Shown: positions 26,201-33,101, numbered from the stretch's first letter. The stretch: DNA of 64,000 bases from Blautia sp. Marseille-P3201T (GCF_900120295.1 NZ_LT635466.1:1-64000), one strand, 5' to 3'. A program made the numbers and translations. Notes: generated by a model not told the origin, from the letters alone.

Positions 26201-27953
26201 CTGTTCCATCTGTGCCGCCGGTATGACTGTCAATATATTCTCCTGTGTCCTTCTGATTCTTGCTCAGTTCCAGGGCTCTTTCCAGCACCAGGTCCTCTCC
26301 CAGATAACTGCGGAAGTTGTCGTCCGCTAAAGCCCACAGACTTGAAAAATTATTCAGGAAATCTTCCTGTACCAGGTTTACCGTTTTGTCACCTACTGGA
26401 AACATGGAAAGCTCATCCAGGGTATAGCCTACGCTCAAAAGTCCCATAACAGCCTTTTCCTGGAAATATCCACCATGATTGTCCCATTTAGAAATCAGTT
26501 CCTGTAATCCTTTGCTGTTCAGATAGCTTTCTTTGGTAATTCCCAATGCTTCCAGATTCTCACCATAGGTCTTCAGTTCCATAATCGTCCAGACAGCATC
26601 TACACTGTTTAAGGTTGAGCCGCTGGAGACTAACCCACGATAAAATTCTGCTGTTTTTTCTGCCCGCTTCAGCAGTTCCTCCTGCGAATGCTTCTGCAAA
26701 ACCTGAATCGTATAAACACCATCCTGATAAAGATCAGAATCTGCATCCGCAGTAGTATAAATCTTAAGCAGCGGCTGACCGCCATCTGTAATAGGTACCG
26801 TTATTTTCCCATTTTTAGGAACATCCTGTTTCTCTCCCTTATCAATCTGATATTGAATAGAAGTGCTATTTTCCGATCCTGATACCCGCACAACGATTTC
26901 TTCTGTCTTTTGATCTACCGCAACCGAATAGTCATAGGTCTCTGGTGCAAAATTTTCAAAAGGCTTGTAAGTGCCTGTAACAGTTATATTTTCCAGCGGC
27001 GCATTACCTTTGATACGTGTAATTGTAAAGGAATACGTACTTGAAGCTTGGTCAAATTCACATCCCTTCTTGGGAACAGTTTCCAGTTGCACACGTTTGC
27101 TTGTCCCTACCTTTTCTAACCCCGGAATGGTTATCCGTCCTTCTGAATCCGGATAGATTGGCTCTCCACCGTCAATCTTACATTCTACGCTTCCTCCCAG
27201 ATGGTAATCTACTGCTGTAGTCATGGTGATATCTTTCCCATTTTTAACATTTGGGTAATACCAGAAAGTATTTTTGTCAAACTGAACTTCCCCTCCATTT
27301 GTATCGGTTGCATTACTAATTTTTACTGAATCCAGAAGCAGTTTTTCTCTTACAGTCTGTGTAACGCCTCCGAAAAACCAGGATTTATCCCCCTTTGCCA
27401 GCTTCTCTGCATCTCTTCCGTATGGCCACCTTACCGTTTTATCCTCCGACTCAGCCGTTTCAACATGAAACTCTGTACCATCTGCTTTATAATACTTACC
27501 GTCCTTTTCTTTTAAAACAATATATACAAAGGGATATCCTTCATATTCACCAGAATAATGTTCTTCTGGTAAAACAAAGACAAACTCCTTGCTCTCTCCT
27601 CCTTGAATCAGCCCAGCCTCATCAAGTCTCTTCGGATTATTCATATTTGTAATCTCATCCTCCTTAAACTTACGGTAATATACCGCATAGCCTTCTTTCG
27701 GAGATATGCTTAACGTTACCGGACCCCCTTTTTTTTCAACTATAGTATCATAAGTACCACTGTAGCCTACATATCCATCTTCTTTCACTTCACATTCCGG
27801 TGATTCAATCTTGAGAACAGAGGACCATTTCATATTCTCATCTATGTCATCTCCGGCCTTAACATTCGTCACGTCCCAAAACAGGATTCCTGTCATCATA
27901 AAAAAACAGAGCAACAATGCCCTTGGGAACACTACCTTTATTCTCATATTCAT
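23262..27953 (-). CDS. giant cell-wall protein with intrinsic-factor-like barrel and VPKTG sorting signal
   Basis: The 1563-residue protein has a signal peptide (ALLLCFFMMTGILFWDVTNV), beta-rich N-terminal domains including a cadherin-like segment (ENITVTGTYKPFENFAPETY), and at about residues 440-740 an alpha/alpha barrel (LNSVDAVWTIMELKTYG; GTDGTAMSIQAFSTWYG; NGMATEQAFRALSAYKAF). About 650 residues of three-helix spacer repeats follow (AYDALNEAEQKSMP and related), then a Gly/Asn repeat, VPKTGD, a hydrophobic helix and RRKERSR, a standard cell-wall sorting signal. The barrel resembles that of cobalamin carriers. It lies between the 28137 and 19149 genes of the same operon. Confidence 0.9.
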   Translation of the reverse strand: MNMRIKVVFPRALLLCFFMMTGILFWDVTNVKAGDDIDENMKWSSVLKIESPECEVKEDGYVGYSGTYDTIVEKKGGPVTLSISPKEGYAVYYRKFKEDEITNMNNPKRLDEAGLIQGGESKEFVFVLPEEHYSGEYEGYPFVYIVLKEKDGKYYKADGTEFHVETAESEDKTVRWPYGRDAEKLAKGDKSWFFGGVTQTVREKLLLDSVKISNATDTNGGEVQFDKNTFWYYPNVKNGKDITMTTAVDYHLGGSVECKIDGGEPIYPDSEGRITIPGLEKVGTSKRVQLETVPKKGCEFDQASSTYSFTITRIKGNAPLENITVTGTYKPFENFAPETYDYSVAVDQKTEEIVVRVSGSENSTSIQYQIDKGEKQDVPKNGKITVPITDGGQPLLKIYTTADADSDLYQDGVYTIQVLQKHSQEELLKRAEKTAEFYRGLVSSGSTLNSVDAVWTIMELKTYGENLEALGITKESYLNSKGLQELISKWDNHGGYFQEKAVMGLLSVGYTLDELSMFPVGDKTVNLVQEDFLNNFSSLWALADDNFRSYLGEDLVLERALELSKNQKDTGEYIDSHTGGTDGTAMSIQAFSTWYGENKEITASVDKALGYLSSVQNKATGLVPYSGYGYYSSETISQWIVALCSLGRDPNKAEAFTSDSGLGLVDVLIDYFMLEDGTFEHIQGQGKNGMATEQAFRALSAYKAFLENKGEKTFVFDLHTTQPWTGTEAVAATIKAIDAIGTVNKESGKAIETARTAYDALNEAEQKSMPVRYPETLTKAETAYAPLKPVADTEALIAAIGEVTLEKEAAIQAAQAAFDALSEEQKKQVENASVLEAASKALAADKATVAQIQEKLNGLLPLENLTTAQEEEAKALQQQIKALRQDMYDALENADQIDAIVQRIEDLKDAEKVEALIDAIGTVDSLEDEAAVIEAKQAYDALGEAKQELLKEGYKEKLEQAVAAVQELKDNAAVQNVIDNINKLVDENGEIHVSLEDGEFLASVRALYDQVDAAGLGNRVTNSDILFRAEAMYTELVAKDAADKILALPPNDTITGTAEDGSDIVMTEEQLNSILEAQTTYEALTNEQKAKVGEIAGEEAMNNYYLDVQTAETYSGYIEAVLSVFVQKVMALELPLTNADINVAKANLEKAQALIEQYESNEAAQSYLNSLEGFAEKRQQIEAEILRVHTDLANAQAVDQMIGALPSSITSDEEREAAQAAVSAIRTAYENLNSDAQNYVLRMAEVDTVELLIANYDKAKEEAVAVEKVIQEALNRAEESLTADGTVEAVKTAEKALADASVTAKNLVSADLKTALAALPERIQGAKAELLQKHEFASIAEKLPYDVTVEISLEKSGKEYEALKDALQSKKKAEIAESIRISAYQVVWDEEKQAYAQQAWTPQGGFTITLKTDSNLSGKEIMVGQYQENGDVAYITVTAGEGQVTFKADSLTVYALGLKEKAAPDDGKGDGNNTGGNNTGGNNAGGNNAGGNNAGGTNTGSGNKGNTPTGSKNTGGTTAGGSAGVPKTGDFLADSLGACMALLTVAAVITLAAIIARRKERSR
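23470..23544. repeat. five 15-bp repeats (NN[T/A]GG)
   Basis: Five consecutive 15-bp units encode the pentapeptide Asn-Asn-Thr/Ala-Gly-Gly in the wall-proximal stalk of the giant protein. Such runs vary in number between strains. Confidence 0.88.
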
Positions 27954-28136
27954 CTTCCTTTTCTCTTTTTACTTTATAAAATTCTCACACATTTCCTCTC
28001 TCCATTGCCAGGGAACCGCAGAACCTGTATAAAATTTCTTTTTCTCCTGAAAAGGGAGAATTCCCTTTTAACAATTATTCAAAACGTGGAATAATTGCTT
28101 AAGAGAATTCTCCACAGGCAAACCGATTTTTAAATC

Positions 28137-28868
28137 TTACTTCAAAATATTTGACAACTCATCAATTTTTTTCGTGAGACCATTCTTCTGGAAATAAGAA
28201 GAGGTATATCCCTCTCCATCATCCTTCTTATTAATAGCGTCATAATACTGCTGTCCTTTAGCCTGTACACTGGCATCAGGAGAAGCAAGCGCCTGATCAA
28301 TCAAATCAAGAAAGGTAAGGTCAAGTGCCGGATAGTCCTTATTAGGTCCAGGAATATAGCTTCCAGTATCAATATCATAAGAACCAGTAATGGTAAATCT
28401 GAAATCAACATCGTCCTGGTCCGTAACAGACTGTAGTCCTAAGGAAGTAGAAGGATACACTCCATTTACACTGCCCATCCATCCGCTCTGTACAGCTCCC
28501 ATTCCAATTAGTAAGCGGCTAGGATCTGTCACTTCCGGTCCCTGGTTGCCAATTGCAGTCACATAGTCCCCATACTCACTGTCCACAACGGTATAGGAAA
28601 AGTTGGTCTGATTGGAAGATGCAGCTTTTAAAGCGTCCAGCATATCAATCTTTCCATTGTTATCCAGGTCTGTTACCTTAACGTTTTCAAAGGTTGTAAC
28701 AGCTCCAGTAATTCCGGCACCCTCAGCCACCTTAGTCTCCAGGGCAAGCGCACGAGTGTCAATGGTTACGTCGCAGGTAACGGTTCCTCCTGCGTCAGCC
28801 ATAACCGATGTTGCCATTCCAAACATCATGATTCCTGCTAATCCCAATGCCAAAATTCGTTTCTTCAT
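28137..28868 (-). CDS. secreted DUF4430 protein with dockerin-like calcium motif
   Basis: This first gene of the corrinoid operon encodes about 243 residues with a signal peptide (MKKRILALGLAGIMMFGMAT, cleavage near VMA-DAGG). DUF4430 features are present: ETKVAEGAGITGAVTTFEN, the SGWMGSVNGVYPSTS motif and DQDDVDFRFTITGSYD. An insert reads VTDLDNNGKIDMLDALKAA, a dockerin/EF-hand-like loop that may bind calcium. There is no anchor, so the protein may be released or bound by the giant proteins. AAGGAG precedes the ATG at 28868; the in-frame codon at 28958 lies in the leader terminator region. Confidence 0.88.
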   Translation of the reverse strand: MKKRILALGLAGIMMFGMATSVMADAGGTVTCDVTIDTRALALETKVAEGAGITGAVTTFENVKVTDLDNNGKIDMLDALKAASSNQTNFSYTVVDSEYGDYVTAIGNQGPEVTDPSRLLIGMGAVQSGWMGSVNGVYPSTSLGLQSVTDQDDVDFRFTITGSYDIDTGSYIPGPNKDYPALDLTFLDLIDQALASPDASVQAKGQQYYDAINKKDDGEGYTSSYFQKNGLTKKIDELSNILK

Positions 28869-28960
28869 AATACGAACTCCTTTCTCCGCATCTCTGTGCG
28901 TATTTTGATTTATTACAACAAAACACTCTGTTTTGCTATAAACGCTTCCGATATCCATAT

Positions 28961-28994
28961 AAAAAGCACCGTACTTCCTATTGGAAATCGGTGC
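28961..28994 (-). terminator. riboswitch expression-platform terminator
   Basis: GCACCG (28989-28994 on the plus strand reads cggtgc) pairs with CGGTGC (28966-28971) around an inner stem, followed on the minus strand by TTTTT. It lies between the cobalamin aptamer and the first gene of the operon, the position of an attenuator. Confidence 0.85.
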
Positions 28995-29040
28995 AAACGT
29001 ATTTATGCACTGCCCTCATCCGGGAATGCCGGATTGGATC

Positions 29041-29246
29041 ACTGAAATAGAGTATCCTGGCTAACGCTTCGGATTGAAACATCCATCGTCCGTTTCCTAC
29101 CTTCCCATGATTTCTCACAGTGGATGACTTTCGTCCACACAGATTGCTCTGTGCTTTGGAACGGCATAACGCTTACAGTACCGTTTCTGTGCGGGGTCTC
29201 TCACCCCATTCCTCCTTCCGCAATGGTGCATTGCGGCCATTTCAGT
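29041..29246 (-). ncRNA. cobalamin riboswitch (classic long form)
   Basis: On the minus strand the RNA shows the cobalamin aptamer signature in order: GGAATGGGGTGAGAGACCCC with GCACAG and CGGTACTGTAAG, then CCACTGTGAG, GGGAAGG and AAGCGTTAGCCAGGATAC. ACTGAAAT and ATTTCAGT pair perfectly as the closing P1 stem at 29246 and 29041. A terminator follows at 28961-28994. It should reduce expression of the downstream DUF4430/ECF operon when corrinoid is plentiful. Confidence 0.9.
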
Positions 29247-29300
29247 TTTTGATTCAATTTTTATAACGCCTGTTTTCCAGAAGCTCCTGGATTTTTTCAC

Positions 29301-29337
29301 AAAAAAAGAAACCTCTCCGTATCTGTAGAGAGATTTC
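29301..29337 (-). terminator. terminator between the two leader RNAs
   Basis: Arms gaaacctctc (29308-29317) and gagagatttc (29328-29337), one mismatch, followed by seven T on the minus strand. It sits after the compact structured RNA and before the classic cobalamin riboswitch, so the leader has two successive attenuators. Confidence 0.85.
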
Positions 29338-29353
29338 TATCTTCACAGCAACC

Positions 29354-29498
29354 TACTATGCACTGCCCTCTACGGATTGACGGATTTCACACCGTATTCC
29401 ATGAGACAGTAGGTCTGCCGGGCTTTACCGGACGTCAGGATGTACTCCTGCCTGGCTCCGGGATTTCACCGGATTTCCTCTTAGTGCTGCACATAGTA
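29354..29498 (-). ncRNA. compact structured leader RNA, possibly a corrinoid aptamer variant
   Basis: The 5' strand TACTATG...CACT and 3' strand AGTGCATAGTA close the element. Inside are AATCCGGTGAAATCCCGG, a hairpin AGGAGTACATCCT, then AAAGCCCGGCAGACC and a second GGTGTGAAATCC hairpin. The GGTGAAA/TCC loop and the GCC-GG-ACC block recall the cobalamin-family core, but the long middle arms are missing. It could be a compact corrinoid class or something else. A terminator follows directly. Confidence 0.5.
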
Positions 29499-29573
29499 CG
29501 CAACTATTTCATGTTCTATTATTTAGATTTTCTAAAAAAACTTTATTTTTTCTTTTTCTCTGAATTTATCTTT

Positions 29574-29602
29574 AGAATAATACAAAATATCTGAATTGTC
29601 AA
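29574..29602 (-). promoter_or_regulatory. promoter of the corrinoid operon
   Basis: TTGACA (29597-29602) and TATTCT (29574-29579) are separated by 17 bases on the minus strand, about 75 bases upstream of the first leader RNA. The -35 overlaps the stop codon of the upstream small membrane protein gene. Confidence 0.7.
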
Positions 29603-29922
29603 CAGTGAATTTCAGCCTTACCTTTCCTTTTTTTTAATTTTAGTCGAATGATATCAAAAAGTTTCAACAGCAAAAAAACAATTAAAAAATTTAATATTGC
29701 GCCTAATGGATTATAGGAAAATACAGGATGAAGATAAGTCGGATATTCACTTAGATGCATAATAACCACAAAAAAGGGACACCCCCATACAATTTCTTCT
29801 ATGTATTCTCCATTTATTTGTTGCAAATTAAGTTCACAAAACATATTGATTGTTGAACCTGCAAGCAGAATAACAAGAGACAGCAAACTAATTATAAATG
29901 TAGATTTCCAACGATACTTCAA
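29599..29922 (-). CDS. small two-helix membrane protein
   Basis: The 107-residue protein starts at a TTG (29922) behind GGAGGTG. It has an N-terminal membrane segment (FIISLLSLVILLAGSTINMF), an extracytoplasmic part, a second segment (LGAILNFLIVFLLLKLFDII) and a strongly basic cytosolic tail (RLKLKKRKGK). I recognise no family. It is the last gene of the riboswitch-preceded operon that starts at 31743. Confidence 0.7.
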   Translation of the reverse strand: MKYRWKSTFIISLLSLVILLAGSTINMFCELNLQQINGEYIEEIVWGCPFFVVIMHLSEYPTYLHPVFSYNPLGAILNFLIVFLLLKLFDIIRLKLKKRKGKAEIHC

Positions 29923-29937
29923 CGTATCACCTCCCTC

Positions 29938-30741
29938 TCACAGATACTCCACCTGTATCTCATGCTTCCTTGCATATGCTTCCATACCGCTTCCCTTGTA
30001 ACAGCGTATGGTACAGTTTTTGTTTGTAATCCAGTCGCCCACATACTTCGGGTCATGATGAATCTCCAGAATCTTTAATCGATCACACCCATGGAACGCC
30101 CATTTTTCTATGGTAGTAACACTGGACGGTATACATACATACTCCAGCTTTTTACATTTCAAAAAGGCGCTGTCCCCTATGTATTCTAATCCTTTTGGCA
30201 GCGCTAACTCTTTAAATCCGCATTGGTAGAAGCCTTTGCTTTCGATTCTTCTCAGGGTTTCCGGCAGTACAAGGGTCTCCAGGCTGTCACATTTATAAAA
30301 AGCTTCTTCTTTGATTTCCTCCAGTTTTTCTGGTAAAAGCACTGTGCTTAAATTACGACACTCTGCAAATACTTGTCGTGACATCACTTTACAATTTTTA
30401 TTTTCAGGAAATACTGCCTTTTGAAGTCTTTTGCATTTTAAAAATGCAGCTTCTCCAACCTGGCGCAGACAAGGGGAAAAAACAGCCTCCTTCAGATTGC
30501 TACAATTTGCAAACGCTTCTTTACCAATCAAATTTGCTTTAGCAAAGTTAGCGTTTTTCATTGCTGTACATCCAAACAATGCCTGCCGCTCAATGGCAAT
30601 AATACTGGTAAGGTCCAGTTTTTTCAGCTTAATATTATTTTTCAGCGCTTCTTTTGCCAGAACAGTATACCTGGAATTCACCACATATTCCTCCTGCACT
30701 TCTTTTAAAGCATTTGACCTGCTCAAAACTCTGTAAACCAT
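29938..30741 (-). CDS. BspA-type leucine-rich-repeat protein, no export signal
   Basis: The ~267-residue product consists of about nine LRR_5 (BspA/Treponema-type) repeats of the form ...L..I...AF..C..L..V.LP, for example LEEIKEEAFYKCDSLETLVL and SSVTTIEKWAFHGCDRLKIL, capped by GSGMEAYARKHEIQVEYL. Most such proteins are secreted, but there is no signal peptide here, so it should be intracellular and act by protein binding. The ATG at 30741 is preceded by GATAGGAGAAAGG; an upstream GTG at 30777 lacks a site. It follows the HNH-repeat gene by about 40 bases. Confidence 0.85.
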   Translation of the reverse strand: MVYRVLSRSNALKEVQEEYVVNSRYTVLAKEALKNNIKLKKLDLTSIIAIERQALFGCTAMKNANFAKANLIGKEAFANCSNLKEAVFSPCLRQVGEAAFLKCKRLQKAVFPENKNCKVMSRQVFAECRNLSTVLLPEKLEEIKEEAFYKCDSLETLVLPETLRRIESKGFYQCGFKELALPKGLEYIGDSAFLKCKKLEYVCIPSSVTTIEKWAFHGCDRLKILEIHHDPKYVGDWITNKNCTIRCYKGSGMEAYARKHEIQVEYL

Positions 30742-30780
30742 ACCCTTTCTCCTATCTACCCCAAATATCTTATACACATT

Positions 30781-31743
30781 TTACTTTTCCACCCTATCAT
30801 ATAGCTGATATAGTGCATTTGCCCATGAGCCACAGCTTTGCTGTAATCTTTTCCTAAGCTCCGGCTCTACTTTCTTCCTATCCGGCATCTTTCCGGTTTC
30901 TTTCCAAATTTTATATAGAGTCTCCAGATCTTTTTCTATCTGAGAATCCCTATTTAGCACCTTGTAATAGCAATGTCTGAAGTCCCTTTGATGATGTTTG
31001 ACATCCTCCTTCATTTCTTTTCCCAGTTCTATACCAGAAAAAGAATGTCTTTGCTTTGAAGGCTCCATTCCTATCTGATAAAGTGCATTCCTGTAGCTTC
31101 CAAATTTCTCAATCAACCGTTTTTTTGTTTTTTCCGGAAGTTCCTGTTTAAAAGGAGCTCTATGTAATTGCCTTGCAATCTCCTGTACCACAGCTAACTC
31201 CTGTCTATCTGCTTCTTCTAAATCTTCTACTTTATAAACCGCATATTTTTGAAAAAACTCCTCGTCAATTCCTGCTTCTAAAATCACCTGTCCCCAGTTG
31301 CTTGCATATTTTGCAATCTGGTTGCTTAACTCCGGCATTTCCTGAGGATGTGGGATTCTGCATAAATCTTTCGCCTTATTTCTGACTTCAGAAAGCAACA
31401 TCTGATACTCTTCCTGCTCTTTCCTGACTTTAGCCAGCGGCTTTCCTCCCTTGCCTGCCGCCTTGCTGAGTCCTGCCGCCTGCAAAGCATAGGGCCATTT
31501 TTGAAACCGTTCCTTTATGTAATCTCTCCAAACCCAGAATATTTCTTTCTGCGAAGGAGATCGTCCAAACTCTTCTGCTTTTTCCTTCAAAATCTGAAGC
31601 AACGCTTCATCCTCTATCTGTTCATAAAACGCTCTTCCTTCCTCTGTCTCAAGTGAATATTTCTGATAAATTTCACACTGGGGATTTTCCATTCCATAAT
31701 TTGTGTCTTTACATTCTTTTGCCATTTGCATCAGTTTTTCCAA
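30781..31743 (-). CDS. multi-repeat protein of HNH-associated (homing-endonuclease repeat) type
   Basis: The ~320-residue protein is built of four to five repeats with the pattern P....(E/L)......GSW..AL...GL, for example KKRLIEKFGSYRNALYQIGM, RKRLQQSCGSWANALYQLY and the variant ISNWGQVILEAGI-like block SNQIAKYASNWGQVILEAGI. This repeat accompanies HNH endonucleases and is thought to bind DNA, but no nuclease domain is present here. GGAGG lies before the TTG at 31743; an earlier TTG at 31767 would be inside the leader terminator. It is the first gene after a riboswitch leader. Confidence 0.7.
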   Translation of the reverse strand: MEKLMQMAKECKDTNYGMENPQCEIYQKYSLETEEGRAFYEQIEDEALLQILKEKAEEFGRSPSQKEIFWVWRDYIKERFQKWPYALQAAGLSKAAGKGGKPLAKVRKEQEEYQMLLSEVRNKAKDLCRIPHPQEMPELSNQIAKYASNWGQVILEAGIDEEFFQKYAVYKVEDLEEADRQELAVVQEIARQLHRAPFKQELPEKTKKRLIEKFGSYRNALYQIGMEPSKQRHSFSGIELGKEMKEDVKHHQRDFRHCYYKVLNRDSQIEKDLETLYKIWKETGKMPDRKKVEPELRKRLQQSCGSWANALYQLYDRVEK

Positions 31744-31764
31744 TTTTTTCCTCCATTCTCCACA

Positions 31765-31801
31765 CAAAAAAAATGCTTACTCTCTACAGAATAAACATTT
31801 T
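31765..31801 (-). terminator. attenuator terminator before the HNH-repeat gene
   Basis: AAATGTTTAT pairs (with G-U) with GTAAGCATTT, followed by eight T on the minus strand. The T-run ends about 20 bases before the TTG start at 31743, so read-through should decide expression of this operon. Confidence 0.85.
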
Positions 31802-31851
31802 TACAAACCAATGTAAACAGACTACGCTTCTATACAGAACTACTTTTCCCT

Positions 31852-31956
31852 GATACGATTCCTGCTGACTTATGCCCTGCATTTACAGCAATTCGTGCCG
31901 GACTTTCACCGGACTTTTGAATTAAGAGTCTCTGCTTTTGCATCCCTCATCGCATC
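31852..31956 (-). ncRNA. compact aptamer-like RNA, corrinoid-riboswitch-like
   Basis: GATGCGAT and ATCGTATC (one G-U) close a 105-nt element. Inside are AAAGTCCGGTGAAAGTCCGG, CACGAATTGCTGTAAATGC and AAGTCAGCAGGAATC, which follow the order of the conserved cobalamin core (GGTGAAA-TCC, then CTGTAA, then AGTCAGGA) but lack the long peripheral arms. A terminator follows. A compact corrinoid riboswitch is the best guess. Confidence 0.55.
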
Positions 31957-32168
31957 TGTTTTTTGTATGAAATTTTTTGTGGATTTCCCTGTTTCCCGGT
32001 CACGGGTCTTGTTTTCTGCGGAGGATGCATTGCCCTGTACGTTGCGGAGTTACAAGGTCAATTTTTGTTTGTAACAGAAATAACAAAATCAGGAAACCGG
32101 GGATTTCCACCTGCCATTTAATCATGCATAATTCTATAAGTTCAGGTTCTTCCCCTTTCACATTCCAT

Positions 32169-32208
32169 AAAAAAATCCGCCTCCTACAAGAAACTGTACA
32201 AAAGCGGA
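32169..32208 (-). terminator. terminator after the upstream cobalamin riboswitch
   Basis: TCCGC (32204-32208) and GCGGA (32176-32180) pair around an inner stem and are followed by TTTTTTT on the minus strand. The 32126-31957 stretch beyond it contains no convincing gene. Confidence 0.75.
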
Positions 32209-32271
32209 CACCTCTGCTGCCCCTAAACAGCAGGTGGGAGTAAACTTTGCACGGAAGTTTTTGCCTTACTA

Positions 32272-32451
32272 CTATTAAGCAGGTTTCCTGACTCATGGTT
32301 CTTTGCTCTACTACTCCTTCTCATACTACTACGTCGTAATACAATGGATTCCCTGTAGTGTTGCTCCCCAAATACAGTGACCGGATCGCTCAGGATTCAC
32401 ACCTGATTCCCTTTTCACCAGTATTCTTCTGAATACGGATGCACTTAATAG
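32272..32451 (-). ncRNA. cobalamin riboswitch (classic form)
   Basis: The minus strand reads in order GGGAATCAGGTGTGAATCCT, GAGCGATCCGGTCACTGTA, GGGGAGC, CAGGGAATCC and GAGTCAGGAAACCTGC, the cobalamin signature. CTATTAAG and CTTAATAG (32444-32451 and 32272-32279) form a perfect closing stem. A terminator follows at 32169-32208. It precedes the operon at 29599-31743, whose products are not known B12 proteins. Confidence 0.92.
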
Positions 32452-32473
32452 GCTTATGGAATTATACAAGTGT

Positions 32474-32503
32474 ATTCTAACACCTGACACCTTCTACAGT
32501 CAA
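32474..32503 (-). promoter_or_regulatory. promoter of the riboswitch / HNH-repeat operon
   Basis: TTGACT (32498-32503) and TAGAAT (32474-32479) are spaced by 18 bases on the minus strand, immediately upstream of the cobalamin riboswitch and just after the DUF2325 gene stop. Confidence 0.7.
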
Positions 32504-32521
32504 GCATTTTCTTAGTTTTCT

Positions 32522-32803
32522 TTAATGGCAGCACTGTTCCAAAATTTCAGTGAGCGCATTTTTACTGCTGGTATGACAGCGCACCACATCTGTTCGTGTG
32601 CTATCCACCTCATCCAATGCTGTTTTCACCATTTTATGAGATACTGTATTGGTAAATAAAACCAACAAGTCCGGACATCCAATCTGTTTATTAAAATCTG
32701 CCCTCATCTGGGTAAATACTTTTACTTTACACTGATAATTTTTACATATTTTCTTATACTGGGCTACCATTCGGTCATGTCCGCCTACGATTACAACACT
32801 CAT
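32522..32803 (-). CDS. DUF2325 protein
   Basis: This 93-residue protein is a complete single DUF2325 domain: MSVVIVGGHDRMVAQYKKIC with the GGHDR signature, then CPDLLVLFTNTVSHKMVKTA and a C-terminal Cys/His pair (EQCCH). Members are small Rossmann-like proteins often found beside metal-homeostasis genes; their biochemical role is unclear to me. A palindromic operator (32825-32838) lies right before it, and the FeoB-associated peptide gene is upstream, supporting a metal-linked role. Confidence 0.88.
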   Translation of the reverse strand: MSVVIVGGHDRMVAQYKKICKNYQCKVKVFTQMRADFNKQIGCPDLLVLFTNTVSHKMVKTALDEVDSTRTDVVRCHTSSKNALTEILEQCCH

Positions 32804-32824
32804 TCACATGCCTCCTTTTTAAAA

Positions 32825-32838
32825 TTAGTTTTAACTAA
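32825..32838. promoter_or_regulatory. operator candidate upstream of DUF2325 gene
   Basis: TTAGTTTTAACTAA has perfect 6-bp arms (TTAGTT / AACTAA) around two bases. Nearly the same site occurs at 33102-33115. The pattern recalls DtxR-family operators (TTAG...CTAA). Confidence 0.6.
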
Positions 32839-32875
32839 CCAACTAATATCAATTTACTCTGACTCCACATGATTG

Positions 32876-33046
32876 TCAATTCTTGTTTTCCACATGACAG
32901 CTACAGGAATGACCTTCCTTTTTATTGCAAGCGCCTCCAAAAGGGCAGCCAATACATTTCGATCCGTTTTTTTTCGCCTTCCTGATATAAGATACTGCCA
33001 GTCCAACTGCCAGAATCAACACCGCAATTACAATAATATCTGCCAT
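32876..33046 (-). CDS. FeoB-associated Cys-rich membrane peptide
   Basis: This 56-residue peptide has one N-terminal membrane helix (ADIIVIAVLILAVGLAVSYI), a basic stretch, then a Cys-rich tail with CIGCPFGGAC and SCSCH. This is the layout of the FeoB-associated Cys-rich membrane proteins that accompany ferrous iron transporters. No feoA or feoB is in the window. The ATG at 33046 has AGAGGA upstream, and an operator-like palindrome lies at 33102-33115. Confidence 0.88.
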   Translation of the reverse strand: MADIIVIAVLILAVGLAVSYIRKAKKNGSKCIGCPFGGACNKKEGHSCSCHVENKN

Positions 33047-33101
33047 AATTTTTCCTCTCTTTCTTCTGAAACCCCTTATAATTAATTATTTATTTCTTTA
33101 A

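Noticed and set aside
32000-32125. A 41-aa frame (MIKWQVEIPGFLILL...) between two leader RNAs
   Set aside because: There is one hydrophobic stretch but no ribosome binding site, and it sits between a terminator and a second aptamer. I prefer a non-coding leader.
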